Positions 1-8,457 of a DNA stretch of 53,817 nucleotides are shown piece after piece (position 1 is the first letter of the stretch; each line of letters starts with the position of its first letter). Source of the stretch: an uncultured Pseudobutyrivibrio sp. (lineage in GTDB: Bacteria > Bacillota > Clostridia > Lachnospirales > Lachnospiraceae); the NCBI GenBank assembly GCA_900546435.1, contig URCQ01000017.1, forward strand, positions 1 through 53,817, written 5' to 3'. A program made the translations under genes and the position numbers. Under the pieces are notes generated by a model that searched no databases, was not told the origin of the DNA, and saw only the letters and a program-made list of their open reading frames with translations.

Positions 1-1914
1 TGGAAGATTTGTGATAGCGATAAGAGTCTTTCCAACCAGTTCTTCCGGCTCATAATAAGCGTGAATACCGCTTAAAATGGTTCTGTCTGTACCTGTTCCG
101 TCATCAAGAGTGAACTGTAACAGTTTCTTTGACTTCGGTACTGCTACACACTCTTTAACCTTTACTGCACGGAAATCTGACTTGCTGAATGTATCAAAAT
201 CAACTGCTTCCTCAAATAAAGGCTCAATCTTTACCTTAGAAAAATCAATCTTTTCAGGCTCTGCTTTCACTTCTTCAGCAGCCTTAGATTTTACATCATT
301 TTTCTTATTTACATCATTCAAGGTCTTCATTGTCGGGAACAAAAGAACATCACGAATGGCAGCACTGTCTGTCAACAACATCACCAGACGGTCAATACCA
401 TAACCAATACCACCAGTTGGAGGCATACCGATTTCAAGCGCATTCAGGAAATCTTCGTCAGTATGTTCTGCTTCATCATCACCTGCTGCTGCATTAGCAT
501 CCTGCGCTGCAAAACGTTCACGCTGATCAATCGGATCATTCAGCTCAGAATATGCATTACACATTTCCCATCCATTGATGAAAAGTTCAAAACGTTCTAC
601 CTTGTTTGGATCTTCCGGCTTTTTCTTTGTCAATGGAGAAATCTCAATTGGGTGATCCATAATGAACGTCGGCTGAACTAATTCATGCTCACAATATTCC
701 TCAAAGAACAGATTCAGAATATCGCCCTTCTTATGGCGTTCTTCATATTCAACATGATGTTCTTCTGCTAATCTCTTTGCTTCTTCATCATCTGCCACCT
801 GGTCAAAGTCAATGCCAGCATATTTCTTAACAGCATCTGTCATAGTAAGACGCGCAAAAGGCTTTCCTAAATCAATCTCTGTACCCTGGTAAGAAATCTT
901 GGTTCCACCACATACGGTCTCTGCCAAATAACGGAACATAGACTCTGTAAGTTCCATCATTCCTTCATAATCTGTATATGCCTGGTATAATTCCATCAAT
1001 GTGAATTCCGGATTATGTCTGGTATCTACACCTTCGTTACGGAACACACGTCCAATTTCATATACACGCTCTAATCCACCAACAATCAATCTCTTCAGAT
1101 ATAATTCCAAAGAAATACGAAGTTTTACATCTTCGTTCAATGCATTGTAATGTGTTTCAAATGGACGCGCTGCTGCACCACCTGCATTTGATACAAGCAT
1201 TGGTGTCTCTACTTCCATAAAGTCACGACCATCTAAGAACTTACGGATTTCTTTGATAATCTGTGATCTCTTTACAAATACATCCTTGCTTTCCTGATTC
1301 ATAATCAGATCAACATATCTCTGACGATAACGGGTATCTGTATCTGTCAATCCATGGAATTTCTCCGGTAAAATCTGTAAAGACTTAGAAAGAAGTGTCA
1401 TTTCTTCTGCATGAATAGAAACTTCTCCGGTTCTTGTACGGAATGCATATCCCTTAACACCCCAGATATCACCAATATCTGATTTCTTAAATGTAGCATA
1501 TAAATCTTCACCAATAGCGTCTCTTGCCACATAAATCTGAATATTTCCCTTTAAGTCCTGGATATTTGCAAAAGAAGCTTTACCCATCACACGCTTAAAC
1601 ATCATACGTCCAGCGATTGATACTTCAATTGGAGATGCATCCATGATGCTTCTTCTCTCTTCATAATCCTTCTTTAAGATTTCTCTTGCTTCGCCCTCAT
1701 TCATTCCTTCTGTATCCGGCTCCACTCTTCCTGCAAGAAGCTCTTCCTCGTGTGCCGCATAGATTTCTCTGACATCAGAAGTATGATGTGTTACGTCATA
1801 TTTTGTAATCTGAAAAGGATCCTGTCCTGCTTCCTGCAAATTTGCCAGCTTTTCACGTCTGATCTGCAACAATTGTCCCAAATCCTGTCCCTGTGTATTG
1901 TTCTGATTTGCCAT
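1..1914 (-). CDS. lysS: Lysyl-tRNA synthetase, class II, with C-terminal tRNA-binding domain (partial)
   Basis: Charges tRNA-Lys in the cytoplasm. The frame is open from the ATG at 1914 to the window edge (638 codons, no stop), so the C-terminus is missing. An OB-fold anticodon domain comes first. The class II motif 2 (FRNEGVDTRHNPEFT) lies near residues 290-305 and motif 3 (GIGYGIDRLVM) near 500-512. Ordinary bacterial LysRS stops soon after motif 3. Here an acidic/Ala-rich linker leads into a second domain from about residue 568 (SKSDFRAVKVKECVAVPKSK, then LSGIHAYYEPEELVGK). It has the pattern of the Trbp111/MetG C-terminal tRNA-binding domain. The start is set by a GAGGTG Shine-Dalgarno. 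The gene lies 16 bp behind greA and is probably co-transcribed with it. Confidence 0.95.
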   Translation of the reverse strand, partial: MANQNNTQGQDLGQLLQIRREKLANLQEAGQDPFQITKYDVTHHTSDVREIYAAHEEELLAGRVEPDTEGMNEGEAREILKKDYEERRSIMDASPIEVSIAGRMMFKRVMGKASFANIQDLKGNIQIYVARDAIGEDLYATFKKSDIGDIWGVKGYAFRTRTGEVSIHAEEMTLLSKSLQILPEKFHGLTDTDTRYRQRYVDLIMNQESKDVFVKRSQIIKEIRKFLDGRDFMEVETPMLVSNAGGAAARPFETHYNALNEDVKLRISLELYLKRLIVGGLERVYEIGRVFRNEGVDTRHNPEFTLMELYQAYTDYEGMMELTESMFRYLAETVCGGTKISYQGTEIDLGKPFARLTMTDAVKKYAGIDFDQVADDEEAKRLAEEHHVEYEERHKKGDILNLFFEEYCEHELVQPTFIMDHPIEISPLTKKKPEDPNKVERFELFINGWEMCNAYSELNDPIDQRERFAAQDANAAAGDDEAEHTDEDFLNALEIGMPPTGGIGYGIDRLVMLLTDSAAIRDVLLFPTMKTLNDVNKKNDVKSKAAEEVKAEPEKIDFSKVKIEPLFEEAVDFDTFSKSDFRAVKVKECVAVPKSKKLLQFTLDDGTGTDRTILSGIHAYYEPEELVGKTLIAITNLP

Positions 1915-1930
1915 ATAACACCTCTATCTA

Positions 1931-2410
1931 TTAGTTTGATCTTTGAATCTCTAAAATCTTATATTGTAAATCGCCAGCTGGAGTCTCAACTGTTACAATA
2001 TCTCCAACGCTTGCTCCCATGATTGCTCTACCTACCGGTGATTCGTTTGAAATTCTACCTGTCAGGCTGTTTGCCTCTGTAGATCCAACCACCTTGTACT
2101 CTAACTCTTCGTCAAATTCGATATCGAGGATTTTTACCTGACATCCAACACTGATCTTATCGAGATCAACTTCTTCTTCGTCTACAACTTCTGCATTCTT
2201 AAGAATCTTCTCTAATTCTTCAATACGAGCTTCGATATCACGCTGCTCATCTTTTGCTGCATCGTACTCTGCGTTCTCTGATAAGTCACCCTGTTCTCTC
2301 GCCTCTTTGATTTTCTGAGCAACTTCCTTTCTACGAACAACCTTCAATTCCTGAAGTTCATCCTCATATTTTTTAAGTCCACCATATGTCAAGATATTTT
2401 TCTTTTCCAT
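1931..2410 (-). CDS. greA: Transcription elongation factor GreA
   Basis: Rescues backtracked RNA polymerase by stimulating transcript cleavage in the secondary channel. At 159 residues it has the usual family length. The N-terminal coiled coil (about 1-78) carries the acidic tip sequence GDLSENAEYDAAKDEQ. The C-terminal FKBP-like domain (about 85-159) contains SPVGRAIMGASVGD. AGAAAGGG lies upstream of the ATG. It is the first gene of a greA-lysS operon with its own consensus promoter at 2444-2473, a pairing common in Firmicutes. Confidence 0.97.
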   Translation of the reverse strand: MEKKNILTYGGLKKYEDELQELKVVRRKEVAQKIKEAREQGDLSENAEYDAAKDEQRDIEARIEELEKILKNAEVVDEEEVDLDKISVGCQVKILDIEFDEELEYKVVGSTEANSLTGRISNESPVGRAIMGASVGDIVTVETPAGDLQYKILEIQRSN

Positions 2411-2443
2411 GTCCGCATACCCTTTCTGCTATTTAATCAATCT

Positions 2444-2473
2444 ATTATAGGCAAAAAGCCCCCTAATTGTCAA
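2444..2473 (-). promoter_or_regulatory. Sigma-A promoter of greA-lysS
   Basis: Read on the minus strand there is TTGACA (2473-2468), an 18-bp spacer and TATAAT (2449-2444). Both hexamers match consensus exactly. It sits directly downstream of the malQ terminator and gives a leader of about 30 nt before greA. Confidence 0.85.
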
Positions 2474-2519
2474 GAAAAGGCGGCTCCAAAACCTTGTCTT
2501 TAAAGGTTTTGAAGCCACC
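2474..2519 (-). terminator. Rho-independent terminator after malQ
   Basis: On the minus strand, GGTGGCTTCAAAACCTT pairs with AAGGTTTTGGAGCCGCC around a short loop and is followed by TTTTCTT. It begins about 12 bp after the malQ stop and separates the maltodextrin operon from greA. Confidence 0.88.
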
Positions 2520-2531
2520 CTGTTCTTTCAT

Positions 2532-4016
2532 CTACTTTTGCAGACGACCATACATCTTTGTCATCCGATATAATTTTTTTGCTATTTCTGCATCCACCTC
2601 TTCCGGTAACATGCGCCACGTCCAATTTCCACTGGCTGTGCCCGGAACATTCATGCGATGTCCCTCACCCAGTCCCAGATAATCCTGCATCTGAGCCACA
2701 AAAAGCATTGCCACCGAGCGCATACCGCCACGGATAAATCCCCAATGATATGCCTCTTCGCTGATTCCCAGATACTCTGCTGCATACAAAGCATCTTTCG
2801 GCTTTGCTTCTTCTTTCCAAAGCATCACCGGACTGTTGTCATGTGTGCCCGTATAACAAATGCAATGTCTTGCATACGTATGTGGCTGATAATCACTTGG
2901 TTCATCTGAATCAAACGCAAATTCTAAGATTTTCATCCCAGGGAAACCACTGTCAGAAAGCAACTGCTTTACCGTAGGCGATTGTTCTCCCAAATCCTCT
3001 GCAATAAATTCTAACTTAGGGAATGTTTCTTTCAAAAGACCTACCAGATGCATGCCCGGTCCCTTTTTCCACTCACCAATTTTTGCTGTCTTTTCTCCAT
3101 AAGGGACTGCCCAATAAGTATCAAATCCGCGGAAATGATCAATACGAATCACATCATATAATTTGCTAGCGCCTTCGATACGGCGAATCCACCAGCCATA
3201 ACCATCTTTTGCCATGGCATCCCAGTCATAAAGTGGATTTCCCCAAAGCTGTCCATCCTCACTAAAATAATCTGGAGGCACACCTGCAACTTCGCGTGGA
3301 ATTCGCTCCTCATTTAATGCAAAATACTCTGATTCTGCCCATACATCAGCCGAATCCATGGATACATAGATTGGCAAATCTCCAATAATTTCGATGCCAA
3401 GATCATTGATATATGTCCGCAATGCATTCCACTGTTTAAAAAACAGATACTGGATATAGACAAACAACTCGATATCTTCCTGCAAATCCTGACTATACTT
3501 CTTTACCGCTGGCGCACGGTGCATACGGATGTCTTCATCCTCCCACTCACTCCATGCTTTCATGCCAAAATGCTTTTTACATGCCATATACAGTGCATAG
3601 CTATCCAGCCAGCCTTTGTTTTCTTCACAAAAGACCTGCACATCCTCAAAATCCCTGGCATAGCCTCTTGCTTTTGCTTTTTCCAGAACAGCAAAGCGGC
3701 TCTCGTATATTTTTCCATAATCCACATGACGGGCATCCTCGCCCCAGTCACATGCCTCAACTTCTTCCTGCAACAGCAGTCCATCTTCAATCAGAAGATC
3801 CAGATCTACAAAATAAGGATTTCCTGCAAATGTAGAGAAACTCTGATATGGGGAATCTCCGTAACTGGTTGGTCCCAGTGGCAGCAACTGCCAATACTTT
3901 TGCCCTGCTTCATGTAAAAAGTCAGCAAACGCATACGCAGCCGCGCCAAAGGTTCCAATCCCATATGCAGAAGGAAGTGAAGAAATTGGAAGTAATATTC
4001 CACTACTTCTATTCAT
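2532..4016 (-). CDS. malQ: 4-alpha-glucanotransferase (amylomaltase, GH77)
   Basis: Transfers alpha-1,4-glucan segments between maltodextrins, so that short chains become substrates for the phosphorylase. At 494 residues it has normal length for the compact bacterial GH77 form. The catalytic set is visible: nucleophile Asp in RIDHFRGFDTYW (about 290), acid/base Glu in FIAEDLGE (about 340) and the third Asp in TGTHDNSPV (about 394). The N-terminal motif SSGILLPISSLPS is also typical. It is the last gene of the binding protein-permease-permease-malQ run. It starts 35 bp after the permease, with AGAGGTAAAGG before the ATG, and is followed by a strong terminator. Confidence 0.96.
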   Translation of the reverse strand: MNRSSGILLPISSLPSAYGIGTFGAAAYAFADFLHEAGQKYWQLLPLGPTSYGDSPYQSFSTFAGNPYFVDLDLLIEDGLLLQEEVEACDWGEDARHVDYGKIYESRFAVLEKAKARGYARDFEDVQVFCEENKGWLDSYALYMACKKHFGMKAWSEWEDEDIRMHRAPAVKKYSQDLQEDIELFVYIQYLFFKQWNALRTYINDLGIEIIGDLPIYVSMDSADVWAESEYFALNEERIPREVAGVPPDYFSEDGQLWGNPLYDWDAMAKDGYGWWIRRIEGASKLYDVIRIDHFRGFDTYWAVPYGEKTAKIGEWKKGPGMHLVGLLKETFPKLEFIAEDLGEQSPTVKQLLSDSGFPGMKILEFAFDSDEPSDYQPHTYARHCICYTGTHDNSPVMLWKEEAKPKDALYAAEYLGISEEAYHWGFIRGGMRSVAMLFVAQMQDYLGLGEGHRMNVPGTASGNWTWRMLPEEVDAEIAKKLYRMTKMYGRLQK

Positions 4017-4051
4017 ATCCTTTACCTCTTATCTTCATGGGGAAATCATGC

Positions 4052-4894
4052 TTAGCCCTTAACAGCTCCAGCCATAACACCTTTGATAATGTATTTCTGG
4101 CATACCAGATATACAATAATGATTGGCAATACGGTCATTAAGATACAAGCCATCATTGGCCCCATTTCTACTTTTCCGTAACTTCCCTGGAAGTACTGGA
4201 TTAAAATTGGGATTGTCATATATTTCTTGCGGTCCAATACCAGGTATGGCAACAAGTAATCATTCCACAACCACATGGTCTCCAAAATACCAACGGAGAT
4301 TAATGTCGGTCTCAAAATCGGCAGTACAATCAGGAAAAATGTCTGTAACGGATTACAGCCATCAATCATAGCTGCTTCTTCAATCTCAAGTGGAATGGAT
4401 TTCATAAAGCCACAGAACATAAATACCGCAAGTCCTGCACCAAACCCCAGATAAATAATACAGATATTGTATGGTTTATTCAATTCCAGTTTATCTGCTG
4501 TTGCTGATAACGTAAACATCAGCATCTGGAATGGTACAACCATAGAAAATACAAAGAGAGAATACAAAATCTTTGATACGATACTATTTACTCTTGTGAT
4601 AAACCATGCACACATAGAACAGCAAATCAGGATTAACACAACCGATGTGATTGTGATTAACAGGCTGTAGCCAAATGCTTTTGCAAATCCTTTGGAAGTA
4701 AGCCCATTGACAAAGTTTGCAAGCCCTGCAAAACTGTCTGCTGTCGGCAGTTCAAAAACGGTTCTTGTCGTAATAAAACGATCTGTTTTAAATGAGTTAT
4801 TCAAAATCATAAAGATTGGATAAACCCATGCCAAACTAAGAATCAGGAGTACAACAAATAATATTTTACTTCCAATTGATGTTTTTTCTTTCAT
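4052..4894 (-). CDS. Carbohydrate ABC transporter permease, MalG type
   Basis: Inner-membrane subunit of a CUT1 sugar importer, probably for maltodextrin given malQ and the phosphorylase nearby. Its 280 residues carry about six hydrophobic segments. The EAA loop that docks the ATPase is visible at about 170-190 (EEAAMIDGCNP followed by LPILRP). The ATG overlaps the stop of the MalF-like gene by one base (TAATG), so translation is probably coupled. No dedicated ATPase is encoded here. CUT1 systems of Firmicutes commonly use a shared MsmX-type ATPase encoded elsewhere, which is inferred here. Confidence 0.93.
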   Translation of the reverse strand: MKEKTSIGSKILFVVLLILSLAWVYPIFMILNNSFKTDRFITTRTVFELPTADSFAGLANFVNGLTSKGFAKAFGYSLLITITSVVLILICCSMCAWFITRVNSIVSKILYSLFVFSMVVPFQMLMFTLSATADKLELNKPYNICIIYLGFGAGLAVFMFCGFMKSIPLEIEEAAMIDGCNPLQTFFLIVLPILRPTLISVGILETMWLWNDYLLPYLVLDRKKYMTIPILIQYFQGSYGKVEMGPMMACILMTVLPIIIVYLVCQKYIIKGVMAGAVKG

Positions 4895-5745
4895 TACTGT
4901 TGCACCTCCTTAGATTTCGTTGCTCTTAACTGAATCATCGAAATAATAATAACCATAATACAGAAGAGAACAGCTTTCGCCTGTCCATAACCCTTCCACT
5001 GTGGTCCACTTCTTGCATAGAATGTACTGTAAATATTCAATGCTAACATTTCAGAAGCATGTGCCGGCTCACCTCCGGTCAACGCTAAGTTCTGATCGAA
5101 TAACTTAAATCCATTTGTAAGAGATAAGAACATACAAATGGTAATGGAAGGCATAACATTTGGAATCTTGATCTTCCATAATATTTGTCCTTTTGTAGCT
5201 CCATCAATTTCTGCTGCTTCAATGTAGTCGTCTGGAATTGACTGTAATCCGGCAATATAAATAATCATCATATATCCGATTTGCTGCCAGCACATCAAAA
5301 TCAAAAGACCGAGAAAGCCATACTTTTCATCCAGTGCCAGAAGCGGTTTTTCGAGCGCCGTCAGTGCACCATTTAACAGGATCTGCCAGATGTAACCTAA
5401 TACAATACCACCAATTAAGTTTGGCATGAAGAAAATGGTACGGAACAAATTTGACGCCTTTAACTTGCTCGTTAATGCAAGTGCAAGTGCGAATGCTCCT
5501 ACATTAATCAAAATCGTAACTACAATTGTAAATAATGCTGTAAACCAAAATGCATGTAAAAACGTTGCATCAGAAAGTGCATATTTATAATTCTGCAAGC
5601 CTATGAATTTTGCTCTGTCAATCGTGATGAAACTGCAGAAAGACAAATATAATCCCTGAACGAACGGATACAAAAAACCTACGCAAAAGGCTGCAGCGGT
5701 CGGTAATACAAAGATAGGCCAATATTTTCTAACTGCTTTTTCCAT
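4894..5745 (-). CDS. Carbohydrate ABC transporter permease, MalF type
   Basis: Partner permease of the MalG-like protein. Its 283 residues carry about six membrane segments. The EAA loop lies at about 170-195 (IEAAEIDGATKGQ followed by IKIPNVMPS). It lacks the large periplasmic insertion and extra helices of the enterobacterial MalF, as is usual in Gram-positive CUT1 systems. AAGGAGG lies in front of the ATG. The gene is separated from the binding-protein gene by about 100 bp containing a GC-rich stem-loop. Confidence 0.93.
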   Translation of the reverse strand: MEKAVRKYWPIFVLPTAAAFCVGFLYPFVQGLYLSFCSFITIDRAKFIGLQNYKYALSDATFLHAFWFTALFTIVVTILINVGAFALALALTSKLKASNLFRTIFFMPNLIGGIVLGYIWQILLNGALTALEKPLLALDEKYGFLGLLILMCWQQIGYMMIIYIAGLQSIPDDYIEAAEIDGATKGQILWKIKIPNVMPSITICMFLSLTNGFKLFDQNLALTGGEPAHASEMLALNIYSTFYARSGPQWKGYGQAKAVLFCIMVIIISMIQLRATKSKEVQQ

Positions 5746-5796
5746 GGTATCCTCCTTAAAAACAATAAATTCAAGTGTCTTTTCGACATAAATATA

Positions 5797-5822
5797 GAGG
5801 GCAGGCGTTCTAGCCCGCCCTC
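5797..5822 (-). promoter_or_regulatory. Intercistronic stem-loop between binding protein and permeases
   Basis: GAGGGC and GCCCTC arms with inner GGC/GCC pairs flank a short loop. There is no strong U-tract, so it is more likely a processing or stabilising hairpin or a leaky terminator. Such elements are known to raise the level of the upstream binding protein relative to the permeases; that role is inferred here. Confidence 0.6.
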
Positions 5823-5847
5823 TGGGTATATGAACAATGCTAATCGA

Positions 5848-7152
5848 TTATTCCTGATTTGCTGCCTTGTACTCTTTTGCCCATCCATCTACGAATGCTG
5901 TCTTAACATCATCCCATGATCCAGTTCCAGCTGCATAAGCTGTAAGTGCAGAGCTAAGATCTGCTTTCCACTGCTCTGAAGGAATGGTTGTGAAATCCCA
6001 AGGAATGGTTGTCTTTCCAGCTGCCTGTAATTCCTTATCCTTCTTAACAAATACGTTGTCTGTATCCTTTGCATCCTTGAAAGGAATAACGAATCCCATG
6101 TCATCAGCCATAGCTGTTGTTCCCTTGTCAGAAGATACACACCAGTTCATGAAATCAAGTGTTGCCTGAATATCCTTCTCATCAGCAGCGCTGTTTACAC
6201 ACCAGTAGTTCTCTGTACCAGTACAAAGTCCCTGGTTTGCTTCGTCGCCAACACCAATGTAAATAGGAATCATGGTAACATCATCTGCAGATAACTTCTT
6301 ATCACCTACTACGTTGCCATATTCCCATGAACCATTCTGGAAGAATACTGCTTCGCCATTGATAAACTCTGCTTCTGAGTCATTACCTGTCTTGCTTGCA
6401 AGTTCCTTTGGATCACATGTTGAGTTGTTGATGTACAAATCATAGATGTTCTTGTAGTTGTCAAGATATGTTCCCTTGATTGCATCTGTACTTGTCTCGT
6501 TTTCTGCTTCATATTCGAAGTAAATTGGAAGGTTTGAAAGATGTGTCTTAAATCTCCAGTCAGAAGAATCATCCATACCAGCAGATGTAAATGCTGCGAA
6601 TCCAAGCTGATCCTTTCTAGCTGTGATATCTTCTGCAACCTTCTTTAAATCATCAAAGCTCTGGATATCATCAACTGTGTATCCTGCTTCCTGTAAAAGC
6701 TTTGTATTTGTAATGATACCGTATGTTTCAACTGCCATTGCGATACCCTTTACTTCATCGCCTTCTTTTAATGCATACTCATCACCATTTAATTTTTTGT
6801 AAACATCTGTATCTGAAAGATCTAATGCATAATCTTTCCAGTTCTTCAAACCAACAGGTCCGTTTACATGGAATAATGTAGGTGCTTCGCTCTTTGACAT
6901 TTCTGTCATTAATGTCTCTTCATATTTGTTAGAAGCTGCTGTTACAACAGTAACATTAACACCTGTCTCCTTTGTGTATTCCTTTGCCAAAGCCTGCCAG
7001 GCCTCATCTGCTTCTGGCTTAAAGTTCAAATAGTAAACTTTTCCGGCATCAGACTTTGCTGATTTTCCTTCTCCCTTAGAACCACATCCGACAAATGCTC
7101 CAACTGCCATAGTAGCAACCATTGTCAATGCTAATACTTTTTTTAGTTTCAT
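5848..7152 (-). CDS. Extracellular sugar (maltodextrin-type) ABC binding lipoprotein
   Basis: Captures the sugar outside the cell for the MalFG-like permeases. The 434 residues begin with a lipoprotein signal peptide whose lipobox VGAFVGC places the lipidated Cys at position 23, followed by a Gly/Ser/Lys-rich linker. The rest is a family 1 (CUT1) solute-binding fold rich in Trp and acidic residues (NGSWEYGNVVG, ENYWCVNSAA). AAGGAGAGGG lies in front of the ATG. It heads the transporter-malQ operon and lies just downstream of the LacI regulator. The substrate is inferred from context. Confidence 0.92.
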   Translation of the reverse strand: MKLKKVLALTMVATMAVGAFVGCGSKGEGKSAKSDAGKVYYLNFKPEADEAWQALAKEYTKETGVNVTVVTAASNKYEETLMTEMSKSEAPTLFHVNGPVGLKNWKDYALDLSDTDVYKKLNGDEYALKEGDEVKGIAMAVETYGIITNTKLLQEAGYTVDDIQSFDDLKKVAEDITARKDQLGFAAFTSAGMDDSSDWRFKTHLSNLPIYFEYEAENETSTDAIKGTYLDNYKNIYDLYINNSTCDPKELASKTGNDSEAEFINGEAVFFQNGSWEYGNVVGDKKLSADDVTMIPIYIGVGDEANQGLCTGTENYWCVNSAADEKDIQATLDFMNWCVSSDKGTTAMADDMGFVIPFKDAKDTDNVFVKKDKELQAAGKTTIPWDFTTIPSEQWKADLSSALTAYAAGTGSWDDVKTAFVDGWAKEYKAANQE

Positions 7153-7204
7153 GATTACCCTCTCCTTCTTGTGATAATGATTAATAAGTATTTATTTCTA
7201 ATTA

Positions 7205-7223
7205 TGGCACTGCGCTTTTGCCA
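7205..7223. promoter_or_regulatory. Candidate operator dyad upstream of the sugar-binding protein gene
   Basis: A perfect inverted repeat TGGCA-N9-TGCCA lies about 55 bp before the binding-protein ATG, in the 115-bp gap behind the LacI gene. It differs from the GTTTCC-type sites in front of the lacI-like gene. A regulator other than that LacI protein, for example the AraC-type protein nearby, may use it. This is a sequence observation only; function is not shown. Confidence 0.35.
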
Positions 7224-7267
7224 CAATCAAAAATCATTATATGCAGGCACATTCCATCTTATGCCTT

Positions 7268-8281
7268 TTATTTACGAGCAGAGATTGTGCCCCCCTCGCG
7301 AAAAATCGTCGGTAAAATAATTTGACGATGTTTTCCCTTTTTCTCAATCAGATCAATCAGAAGTTCCACACTGGTTCTTCCCAGTTCCTTCATTGGCTGA
7401 CAATATGTTGAAAGTGCCGGTGCCATATACTCTGACACCTCAATACCGTCAATTGCAACAATGGAACATTGCCCCGGTACATCAATACCTTTTTCCCGCA
7501 TCGCCCGCATCGCACCCATTGCCAGGTTATCTGAGATTGCGAAGATGGCATCAAAGGCAATGCCTTTTTCCAACCATTTCTTTGTTCCATAATATGCATC
7601 TGCAATATTGTAACTATCCACAGAAATGATCAAATCCTCATCCGGTGCCATTCCTGCTTCCGTCAAAGCCTTGACATAACCCTCATATCGTATCTGTGAT
7701 ACCGATCCGTCATCCGGTCTTGCCAAAAGAACTGCGATACGGCGATGTCCCTCTTTGTATAATTCCTTTACCGCTTCGTATGCTGTCTGTGTGTCATCAA
7801 TCGATACACTTGAATAGCTGTCAGCATCTAAGGTGCCATATGCATTATTGGAAGAACAGTTTACAAATGGTACGCCAATTCCTGCTATCTGATCCTTTGT
7901 CGAATCCAGACGACCTCCAAGAAAAATCAGACCACGCAACCGTTTATCGCGTTCCATCATCGCACCGGCTAAAAGCTCATCATCGCAGGAGCCAATCTGC
8001 TGCATCACTAACGTGTACCCTGCCTTTTCGATGTCCTGCTCAATCTCATGGATAATGGATGTGTAGAATGGGTTCGAAATACCTCGGACAATCAAACCGA
8101 TGTTATCTGATTTACTCTGGCCTAAGGCTCTGGCACTGTTATTGGGAATGTAATTGTATTCCTCTACAACTGCCATAACTTTGTGGCGCACATCTTCACT
8201 CACATCCGGATGATTGTTTAATACTCGAGAAACAGTGCTAACGCTTACACCACTGATTTTTGCTATATCCTTAATCGTCAT
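7268..8281 (-). CDS. LacI-family transcriptional regulator
   Basis: Sugar-responsive repressor, probably of the adjacent maltodextrin genes. An N-terminal LacI helix-turn-helix and hinge (TIKDIAKISGVSVSTVSR, then YIPNNSARAL) is followed by a periplasmic-binding-protein-like sensor domain to residue 337. The ATG at 8281 is preferred over the in-frame ATG at 8302: AGGAG lies 9 bp before the former, the latter has no ribosome site, and LacI proteins begin close to the HTH. Its promoter overlaps GTTTCC-type palindromes, which suggests autorepression. Confidence 0.93.
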   Translation of the reverse strand: MTIKDIAKISGVSVSTVSRVLNNHPDVSEDVRHKVMAVVEEYNYIPNNSARALGQSKSDNIGLIVRGISNPFYTSIIHEIEQDIEKAGYTLVMQQIGSCDDELLAGAMMERDKRLRGLIFLGGRLDSTKDQIAGIGVPFVNCSSNNAYGTLDADSYSSVSIDDTQTAYEAVKELYKEGHRRIAVLLARPDDGSVSQIRYEGYVKALTEAGMAPDEDLIISVDSYNIADAYYGTKKWLEKGIAFDAIFAISDNLAMGAMRAMREKGIDVPGQCSIVAIDGIEVSEYMAPALSTYCQPMKELGRTSVELLIDLIEKKGKHRQIILPTIFREGGTISARK

Positions 8282-8322
8282 ATGTAAGCACTCCTCTCCC
8301 ATTTTCCAACTTCTCTTGAAAT

Positions 8323-8351
8323 CGTTTCCGGAAACGTTACTGGAAACGTTT
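8323..8351. promoter_or_regulatory. LacI-type operator region of the lacI-like gene
   Basis: A palindrome CGTTTCCGGAAACG (8323-8336) is followed by a second half-site pair, with AACGTT at 8333-8338 and again at 8346-8351. The centre-symmetric CG core is typical of LacI-family operators. The sites lie between the -10 at 8371-8376 and the start codon, a position expected for a repressor road-block. Confidence 0.65.
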
Positions 8352-8370
8352 TCAGTTCTGACTTGCCTTT

Positions 8371-8399
8371 ATCTTAAACCCCAAAATTTACCATGTCAA
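8371..8399 (-). promoter_or_regulatory. Promoter of the lacI-like regulator
   Basis: Minus-strand TTGACA (8399-8394), 17-bp spacer and TAAGAT (8376-8371). The palindromic operators lie immediately downstream of the expected start of transcription. Confidence 0.7.
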
Positions 8400-8457
8400 C
8401 ACAGAGATGTCATTTTTTATATTTTCGCTGAAAACACACCTCGTTTTTTGTGCATAA

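Noticed and set aside
1915..2460. T-box leader for lysS
   Set aside because: lysS is the second gene behind greA with a 16-bp gap; the only promoter found is in front of greA, with a leader too short for a T-box.
3519..3917. Plus-strand frame of 132 codons
   Set aside because: Lies wholly inside malQ on the opposite strand, has no ribosome site and gives a Cys/Phe/Pro-rich product unlike a protein; shadow of a real gene. The same applies to the other overlapping frames, for example 27573-28157 and 35998-36435.
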